A DNA stretch of 64,000 nt, taken from CALVUJ01 sp045128835. GTDB lineage: Bacteria; Bacillota_I; Bacilli_A; RFN20; DUOF01. The position numbers and the translations under genes are program-made. The notes below the pieces were generated by a model. It was not told the DNA's origin. It searched no databases and saw nothing but the letters and a program-made list of their open reading frames with translations. The stretch is taken from assembly GCA_045128835.1 (NCBI GenBank), contig JBGVRX010000017.1:1-64000 (forward strand). The letters run 5' to 3'. Of this stretch, positions 51,344-60,300 are shown piece after piece (within the stretch, counting starts at the first letter, position 1; each line of letters opens with the position of its first letter).

Positions 51344-51787
51344 TTATTTTTTTAATTCGTATTCATCTATTATATCTAATCTTTCTTGATATCTACCCTC
51401 TAAAAATTTTGTTTCAATAAAAACTTGTAACATTTCATAAGCTTCTTCCACATTAGTTTCTTCTGCCGCTAATGCTAAAACATTTATATTTACGTGCTCT
51501 CTTGCTCTTTTTACATGACTTGTATCTTTAGCGCAAATACATCTTATACCTTTAACTTTATTCGCAGAGATACATACTCCATCACCACTACCACAAATTA
51601 CGACCCCTAAGTCACATTGTTTATTTTTTACTGCTTCTCCAACTTTAAAAGCAAAAACAGGATAGTCACATCTCTCTTCACTAAAGCATCCATAATCTTC
51701 AAAAGAAAGACTATTCTCCACCATCTTTTCTACTAATTTTGTTTTTAATCCATATCCTCTATGATCACTACATATTGCTATTTTCAT
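51344..51787 (-). CDS. rpiB: Ribose-5-phosphate isomerase B
   Basis: A 147-residue RpiB/LacAB-family sugar-phosphate isomerase of the pentose phosphate pathway. MKIAICSDHRGYGLK opens the protein; the active-site cysteine is in VVICGSGDGVCISANKVKGIRC. The ATG at 51787 is chosen because TGGAGG lies seven bases upstream; two earlier in-frame codons overlap that site. RpiB and LacAB differ only subtly; the CGSGDG loop fits RpiB. Confidence 0.92.
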   Translation of the reverse strand: MKIAICSDHRGYGLKTKLVEKMVENSLSFEDYGCFSEERCDYPVFAFKVGEAVKNKQCDLGVVICGSGDGVCISANKVKGIRCICAKDTSHVKRAREHVNINVLALAAEETNVEEAYEMLQVFIETKFLEGRYQERLDIIDEYELKK

Positions 51788-51886
51788 ATTCATTCCTCCA
51801 AACACTTTTAATGTTACACAAATATTTTTATTTATTCAATATTTTAAACTTTCAAATACATTGATTTAAATTCAATAAAACACAAA

Positions 51887-51914
51887 AAATAAAAGGCATA
51901 GTTTCCTATACCTT
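51887..51914 (-). terminator. Intrinsic terminator after the 133-residue protein gene
   Basis: Minus strand AAGGTATAG, loop GAAA, CTATGCCTT, then TTATTTTT. Confidence 0.8.
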
Positions 51915-52314
51915 ATTTATTAAAAAAATATTTTGAAAAATAAAATTTTACTCTTACTCCTGATGTATCGCACATATTTTTCTTTAGTTCTCCTTGCAGT
52001 GAATTACCTTTTGCTTCACCAATATAAACAACAATAGCCCCATCTTCATATTTTGCTAAACTACCATCCTTAGCAAATTTACTTATATTATTTATTACAG
52101 CATCTTGATGTAAACTAGGATCTAAATATTCAATAATTTCATTATATTTATCAATTAAATATTCTTTATATGTATACCCATCTAAAATATCACTCATTGA
52201 ATTGCTATTTAAAACAACTCTATACTCATAATTAAATTCTTTTTGACTATTTACTTTTCCTCCAATTATTAACCCACTTGACAATACTATTGTTGTTACT
52301 ATTTTTCTTATCAC
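51913..52314 (-). CDS. Exported protein of unknown function
   Basis: Unrecognised 133-residue protein with a short signal-peptide-like N-terminus (MIRKIVTTIVLSSGLIIGG, basic then hydrophobic). The remainder is mixed alpha/beta, with EYRVVLNSNSMSDILDGYTYKEYL and GAIVVYIGEAKG as the most structured parts. The start is GTG, preceded by GGGTGAATAATA. Monocistronic, between typA and rpiB, with its own terminator. No function can be proposed. Confidence 0.65.
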   Translation of the reverse strand: MIRKIVTTIVLSSGLIIGGKVNSQKEFNYEYRVVLNSNSMSDILDGYTYKEYLIDKYNEIIEYLDPSLHQDAVINNISKFAKDGSLAKYEDGAIVVYIGEAKGNSLQGELKKNMCDTSGVRVKFYFSKYFFNK

Positions 52315-52360
52315 TATTATTCACCCAATTAAAGTATCGTCATTTAAGATGTTTTCATAC

Positions 52361-52388
52361 AAAAAAAGAATAACTTTCGTTATCCTTA
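52361..52388 (-). terminator. Intrinsic terminator of typA
   Basis: Minus strand AAGGATAAC, loop GAAA, GTTATTCTT (one G-T pair), then seven T residues. Confidence 0.85.
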
Positions 52389-54197
52389 TTTTTTAGAATC
52401 TTCTTTTTTTCTTTCTGTTGTATTTAAGATCTTCTTACGCATTCTATAACTAATAGGTGTTATTTCTACTAGTTCATCTTCGTTGATATAATCTAAACAA
52501 TACTCTAATGACATTGATCTAGGTCTTTTTAAAACTACTGTTGTATCTTTAGCAGCACTTCTCATGTTAGTTAAGTTCTTTGCTTTTGCAACGTTAACTG
52601 CCAAATCATTATCATGGTTATGTTCTCCAACTATCATACCTTCATATACATCTACACCTGGTTCAATAAACATAATTCCTCTATCTTCTAATTGACCAAT
52701 ACCATAAGCTGTAGATTTACCTGCACCTATTGAAACAAGAACCCCACTCTTTCTTTCACCAATATTTACGTTTTCTCTAGGACGATATTCTTTAAATGTA
52801 TGATTGATAATTCCATAACCTTTAGTTAATGTCATGAAGTCTGTACTAAATCCAATTAATCCTCTTGAAGGGATTACATAGTTAACTCTTGTTTGACCGT
52901 TGTTGCTAAGCATGTTTTCCATGATAGCGCCTCTTGTACCTAAAGATTCAATTACTCCTCCGATTGAATCATCTGGACATTCGATTTGCAAATCTTCAAA
53001 TGGCTCACAAATAACACCATCGATTTCTTTTAAAATTACTTGAGGTTTAGAAACTTGAAGTTCGAAATTTTCTCTTCTCATATTTTCAATTAAAATTGAT
53101 AAATGAAGTTCTCCTCTTCCTGAAACTCTCCAAGATTCTTTATTTTCAATTCTTTGAACTCTTAAACTTACATCTCTTTGCGTTTCTTTTGTTAATCTTT
53201 CTTCAATCTTTCTTGCAGTTACATTTTTACCTTCCAATCCTGCGAAAGGTGAATCATTAGTAGAGAAATTCATTTCTAGAGTTGGTTCATCAATTCTTAA
53301 TAAAGGTAATGGATCAATATCATTAATATTACATAATGTTTCTCCAACACTAATATCAGCTAAACCAGCTACAGCACAAATATCTCCTGCACTTGCTTCT
53401 TCAATTTCAATTCTTTTAAGGCCCATATAACCAAATAATTTTTGAACTCTAAATTGTTTTACAGAACCATCTAGTCTAACGCAAGAAACAGTTTCGTTAA
53501 CTCTAATTTTTCCTCTAGTTACTCTACCAACACCGATTCTACCAACATAATCATTATAGTCTAATAATGCAGGTTGGAATTGTAAACTTGATTCGCTATC
53601 CATACTTGGAGAAGGAACATATTTAATGATTGTTTCAAAAATAGGATCCATAGTCTCTCTTTGAGTCTCTAACTCTTCATTATAACTAGATGTACCTTTT
53701 AATCCAGAAGCAAATAGAATTGGGAAATCTATTTGTTCATCATCTGCTCCTAAATCAATAAATAATTCATAAACTTCATTAATAACTTCTTTAATTCTTG
53801 TATGAGGTCTATCAACTTTATTAATAACAACAATTGGTTTAACTTTAGCTTCTAATGCTTTTCTTAAAACGAATCTAGTTTGAGGCATTGTTCCTTCATA
53901 TGCATCTACAACAAGTAAAACACCATCAACCATTTTCATGATTCTTTCTACTTCTCCACCAAAGTCAGCGTGTCCTGGTGTATCCATAATGTTGATTTTG
54001 TAATCTTTATATTTAATTGCTGTGTTCTTCGCTAAGATTGTAATTCCTCTTTCTTTTTCTATATCATTAGAGTCCATTACTCTTTCAGCAACTTGTTCAT
54101 TATCTCTAAATGTTCCTGATTGTTTTAATAATTGATCCACTAGTGTTGTTTTACCATGGTCAACGTGCGCAATAATTGCAATATTTCTTATATCCAT
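52386..54197 (-). CDS. typA: Ribosome-associated GTPase TypA/BipA
   Basis: TypA/BipA of 603 residues, an EF-G-like translational GTPase acting in ribosome assembly and stress. GTPase motifs: AHVDHGKTTL at about 10-19, RGITI, DTPGHADFGGEVER and NKVDRP, followed by EF-G-type beta-barrel and alpha/beta domains and the TypA-specific C-terminal region (SRGLIGFSTDFMTLTKGYG). Start follows AAGAGGGTGGATTT. Monocistronic. Confidence 0.98.
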   Translation of the reverse strand: MDIRNIAIIAHVDHGKTTLVDQLLKQSGTFRDNEQVAERVMDSNDIEKERGITILAKNTAIKYKDYKINIMDTPGHADFGGEVERIMKMVDGVLLVVDAYEGTMPQTRFVLRKALEAKVKPIVVINKVDRPHTRIKEVINEVYELFIDLGADDEQIDFPILFASGLKGTSSYNEELETQRETMDPIFETIIKYVPSPSMDSESSLQFQPALLDYNDYVGRIGVGRVTRGKIRVNETVSCVRLDGSVKQFRVQKLFGYMGLKRIEIEEASAGDICAVAGLADISVGETLCNINDIDPLPLLRIDEPTLEMNFSTNDSPFAGLEGKNVTARKIEERLTKETQRDVSLRVQRIENKESWRVSGRGELHLSILIENMRRENFELQVSKPQVILKEIDGVICEPFEDLQIECPDDSIGGVIESLGTRGAIMENMLSNNGQTRVNYVIPSRGLIGFSTDFMTLTKGYGIINHTFKEYRPRENVNIGERKSGVLVSIGAGKSTAYGIGQLEDRGIMFIEPGVDVYEGMIVGEHNHDNDLAVNVAKAKNLTNMRSAAKDTTVVLKRPRSMSLEYCLDYINEDELVEITPISYRMRKKILNTTERKKEDSKK

Positions 54198-54305
54198 AAA
54201 TCCACCCTCTTATTCAACCTACCTATTATACAACTATTTATTTTCAAATTACAATTTATTTTTTATATTTTTAAAATTAATCAAAATAATAAAAAAACTA
54301 AATTT

Positions 54306-54337
54306 TAAGAAAAAGGGATAATATTATATATTATCCC
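54306..54337 (-). terminator. Intrinsic terminator of the giant surface-protein gene
   Basis: Minus strand GGGATAAT, seven-base loop, ATTATCCC, then TTTTT. Confidence 0.85.
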
Positions 54338-54339
54338 CC

Positions 54340-57300
54340 TTACATGTCTTCATAGATGATTTCCTCTTCTTCCTCTTCTTCCTCTTCTTTCTTTCTACGT
54401 TTCAAGAATATTACAAAGAAGAACGCTACTAGAGCAAAGATTAGGAAGGCTATTGCAGCGTAGCCTAATCCGCCATCTTCACTTTCATCTCCATCTACTG
54501 TTTGACTTCCGAATTTATTTAATTCTTCAGCTTCTACAACGAAACCAACAAACATATAAGTATCATCAGTTCCAGCAACTTTAATTTCTACGATTCCTCC
54601 AGAAATCAAAGTTTGATATTCACTTTCTGAGAATAATTTACCACTAACATATTGGAATCCTCCATCAATAAGTGGCATAGCAATTAAGATACCATTATTT
54701 CTAGAATATGATGTTCCAGAAATACTAACTTTATCAATTGCATTGTGTTGAGAAATTATATTAACAAGTTTTTCATTAATTATTACGCTACGAGTTTTAT
54801 TGATTACAAATTGCAAGTTAACAGTATTGCCAGCTAAATCTCTTATAACAACTTGATAATATCCATCATTAGTAAATGTGTATAATGTTGGAATGTTGTA
54901 TTTTGAGTTAACTGCTATTGTTGCATTTTCTTCTGTAATCAAATTAACATCAGTATTGGTAATACCTTTGTTTATAACCCCTGTCAAACTGAAGTTAGGT
55001 GCCGTTCTATCAACAACAAACATTACTACAGAAGATACGTTATCAGCCATATCTACAGCATATACACGATACGTTCCTTCATGTGAGAATGATAATACTT
55101 GTTCATCTGTTCTTACCCATTCTCCGTTTTGATATCTATACTCATAATATTTAATTTTTTCATTACTATATACTTCTACAACTTCTCTGTTTGTATATTC
55201 ACCATTTCTAACACCTAAAATTTGAGGTGGCGTGCTGTCTATTGCAAACCATATTCTTGTTTCATTTCCAGCATCGTCTCTTACTAATAAATTATATTCA
55301 CCTTCAGCTTCAACGAAGTGAGGGCTTGATATTTCTTCTCCATTCAACCAACCAATTAATTTTTCATCTGTTCCTAAAGTTGGGATGAAATAAATACTAA
55401 CTGGTTCTTTATAATATTTGCCATCTTCAACACCTAGTACGATAGGTGGTATAGTATCTACAACATAAACAATTCTCGTTGCTTCACCAACGTTTCCAGA
55501 ACTATCGATAGCTTTATAAATTACTTCATAAACACCTAGCGCCATACCTGATGGTGCATTTATTATTGTGACATGTGGCATTGGTCCATCGTAATTATCG
55601 ATTGCAGTTGCCCCATATTCCACATATTCCAAACCTCTTTCAATAGTAATAGGATTTTCACCAATTAGCGTTACAACCGGTGGTGTTGTATCTTTTACAT
55701 ATACCCGCCTGATAACAGGTTCAGCCTTATTTCCATTACTATCTGTCGCATTATATGTAACAATATATTCACCTAACTTATTAACATTAATATTATGATT
55801 AACAACAAGGTTTACTGTTATACCATGATATTCATCATATCTATCATATACAATAGCGCCAAATTCTTCGTACATTGTAAATACTTCAACGATTTGGCTA
55901 GTATCATCTTCACAAGGCAAATCATTTGCACATTTAAGCGTAATTGTAGGTGCAGTAGTATCTACAACCTCAACATAGCGATTAAGCGTTACCGCAGCAT
56001 TTCCTGCCATATCGCTTACATCATAACGAATTGTATATAAACCTATTCTAGTATTATCAACTGTTCCTGTAACAACAACACGTTTTTGAAGTTCATCTAA
56101 ATCTTCCATATAGTCATCTTCTACCCAAATACCATATCCAGGAGCATCACATCTTAAATCATATTCTTCATATAATGCTTCTATTGTTATGTATTGAGGA
56201 CATTTTGCATAGAAATGAATAATCGGATTTTGAACATCTACAACAATAATTTCTCTTGTTACAGTTTGAGCGATATTGCCATGAGCATCTACTGCATCAT
56301 AATATAAATAATATGTTCCTAACTCATTACCTATTTGCCCAGTTATAGTTACTGGAACATAACTATCATAGTTATCTTTAGCAACTGCTCCTGGTTCTTC
56401 ATAATTAAGCTCTGGATATGAATAACGAATAATATATGGATTTGTTCCATTAAGAACAATTACTGGAGGAGTACTATCTCTTACAATAACTATTCTAACT
56501 TTACCAGCACCAATATTACCAGCTGTATCTTGATAATCGTAATGAACATAATATGTTCCTAATCTACTTGTATCAATTCTATTTACTAACTCTTCTCCAA
56601 AATAGAAACTTGAACCAGGCATTATAAATGTTCCATCAACATTATCTTCAACCAAAGCACCTTCATCTTTAAATTCACTATATACTTCTACATATGTTAC
56701 TTCATCACCAATTAGAGTAATAACTGGTGACACGTTATCAATAATTTCTACATATCTTACTGTACTACCTCTGTTACCAGATTCATCGTAAGCAACGTAA
56801 GTTACTTCATAAGTACCAATTTTATCAATAATAATTGGGTTGTTTATAAGAACTTCTAGTGGACCATCATAGTTATCAACCGCAGTTGCGCCATATTCTA
56901 CATATGCTTGTCCATATAATAATTTTATTTCTCTATTTCCGATTAGATTAACTACAGGGGGAGTTGTATCTCTTACAACAACTTGTCTATATACACTAAT
57001 CGCATTATTTCCGTGACTATCTTTAGCATCATACTTTATATAATATGTTCCTTTTACTTCTTCATTTACATATCCCGTGATAACTAAAGAATCAGTTATA
57101 TCTCCATCAATATCATCAATTACAGTAGCACCTTGTTCGATATAATCCACACCTGTTTTTGCTTCAATGTAAACAACAGGATTTCCATTTAATGTAATTA
57201 CTGGAGGATTATTGTTACGAACATAGAAGAACAATGGATCACTTGTTTTACCACCAATCTTAGCTTGAATTTTATATTCGCCTTTTCCTAAATTAGGAGT

Positions 57301-60300
57301 ATAGTCGAAATAAATATTCGTAACTTTATTAGCCTTGATAGTTGTTCCATTTATTATCCATTGAACAGTTGCATCACTACTTGCATTTTCAGGAACGATA
57401 ACCATATAAGTTATTCTTTCCTCTTTACCTAAAATTTGTTCAGTTGAACCATTTACCCATCTTATATAAACAGTACCAACAGTATCTATTTCTACAAATA
57501 CTTCGTAGTATGCTGTTTTACCGCCATAAGAAGCACTTACAACATATGTTCCTATACTTCCACTTGGGAAGAAAGAAATGATATTGTTGATTGGATCTTT
57601 TGTGAATTCCCATTCTAATTCTTCGTTTTTGATAATTGTCCATACAACATCGCCAATGTTAGTTTCATCAGCACCTTCATTAAACCTTACATATAATCTA
57701 ACTTCTTCTTCTTCACCTTTTACTTGATATTGGTTACTTGTTAAAGAATAAATAGTTAAACCTGTAAATTCAGCATATCTTATAGTAAATACTCCTGGAG
57801 TATAAATAATTTGGTAGTTACTGTTAATAGATAAACTACCTTGCATAATTTCATACTCTCCAACTTCCTCTCCGGCATCCCTAACCAAAGAACCGTAGAA
57901 TCTATCATTACCAATAAGAGTTCCTATATAGTTATATGTTAATTGAGGATCTGCTGTACCGTATAACTTACCATTATTTTCAGCTTTTACCTCTATAATT
58001 CTAGCCATTACTGTGAAATAAGCTTCATTTAATACCATATCAAAGTTTGGCCCAAAACTTAAAGTTCCTAGCAAGATTCTATATTTACCTACATCTTCTC
58101 CTGGCTCTCTATCAAGTTCTCCAGTATAAGTTGCTCCAGCAAAATCTATGGTAAACTTGAAGTAATCAGGATCATCTTCACCATATACTTTATATAATGT
58201 TGATTCACTAGGTGTAATTGTTACAACTCTTTTGTTTACGATTAATAAACCAGGCAAGAAACTGTAGTTGTAGTTTCTTATGTTTGTAACAGTTATATTA
58301 TCACCTAAAATTCTATAAGTTCCATAACCTGCATATTCTCTATCTAAATTCAATTCACCTTCGATTGAATCCACAACACCAATGTCAGGATTATTTGCAA
58401 CTCCATCACCGCTTATTGTATAAGCTAATTCAAATGGATCTCCGTAATAAATTTCAATATCACTTGCTTTTAAAACCAAAGATCTTGGGTTAATAGTAAA
58501 TGTTCTACTACCATCTAAAACAAGTTCATAGTTAGGTTTACCACTTGGAGTGTTAACACTTAAGGTTCCAAGACTAATTAAGTATTCTCCAACATCTTCA
58601 GTAACCATAACACCATTTACATCTCTTGGAGTTCTCTTTAAAGTTCCAACAAACTCATCGCCTTCATCTAATAAAGCTGGAGTATATGTAAATGTAATAC
58701 CTATATCTGATTCGCCATATTTTTTGAATTGTCCATCATCTGGAGTTATTTTAATTGTTCTAGGCACAATTGTTAATGTACCATTCTCGAATGAATAATT
58801 GTAATATTTGTGAGTAACATCTTCACCTGTATATCTTCTAACGATTTTTATGTCCTCACAACTAATTGTGTAAGTTCCAACACCATCAACTGTTCCTAGT
58901 ATTTTCAAACTACCATCTAAAATATCATATATTGGACTTCCATCGATTTCTAAAGTCAAGTTATATGCTAGTTTACTTCCACTTGTATCATAAACTATAT
59001 CTTTTTGATATTCATTACCATATATTGCACTAACGTCTCTTGCTTTAACAAGAATTGTTCTTTTTTCTATACGGAATGGATGATAATTTCTAAACTCAGT
59101 AATTAGATAGTTAGCCACTCTTTCTCCATCTTCATTTTTACCATGAAGTATAAGTTCAAATGTACCCCAGTTTATTGCATAATCACCAGGTTCTTCACCT
59201 GCGTCTCTTCCAAGCCATCCTTTGTAATCATATTCAAGCATTTCTTCTATAACGCCATTATAGTAAACAATAAACTCTAATTTAGGGTCATCATTACCAT
59301 ATTGTTTTCCTTGTCCAGATTTAACTTCAATTGAAACTTCTCTTTGAACAATCTTCAAGACTCCACCACTTGTAGAAATAGTATAGTTGTTAGTTACATC
59401 AAGTTTTTCATCTTCTACATCAGCATAAACTCTAATTGAACCAACACCAATTTGATAAACACCAACATTACGATATTCACCTGCATCTGGAGTTCCTTCT
59501 AAATAGTCAGCATATTGTAGATCATCAACCCAAACCCCATCAATGATATCTCCACCAACTGTAAATTCTATTTCATCTTGTAACACTTCTTTATAAATGA
59601 TTGTTTGGTTTTCAATTGAAACTCTTAATAGTCTTTTTACTATTTCAAATTTATATTCTTGGAATAAATAAACATCATAGTTTTCGCAACCTTCTAGTTT
59701 TTCTATAGTTATAGGATAGTACCCAACATAAATTCCCTCGGCTCTAATTAAATGATATTTCATTCTATCATTATCTCTAGGAATATATGGTTCTTCACCT
59801 TCAACGCTACTTGGAGTAATCTCAATAACAAATCTTCCATTTGCCTCTAAAATTACATATTCATCATATCCAGTTAAATCGTAATCAGTGAAGACTTTAT
59901 CTTCATCACCATAAACTTTACTTAAGTCTTTAATTATCTTTATCCAGATTTCTTTTCTTATAACTTCTAATTCACCCGGATTAAATGTTACGTTGTAGTT
60001 GTATTCTGCATCCATATTATCTTTATCTAAAATTCTCAAAGATCCTTTATTAATAACATATACACCTATTCCATTTACATATTCTGTTATTAAATCTCCG
60101 CCTTGAGTATATAAAGATGCTCCTTCTGGAGAAAATTTATCAGCAATTCCCAAGTTTGCGTTATTTACCAAACCAGTCGCAGTACCAACACTACTATCAT
60201 AAACTTCTAAATAAGGTATATTATCCTCATAGTATATAGTGTATTTCCCTGTTGGATTTCCATTTTCATCCAAATCACCTTTTACACTAATTGAAATATC

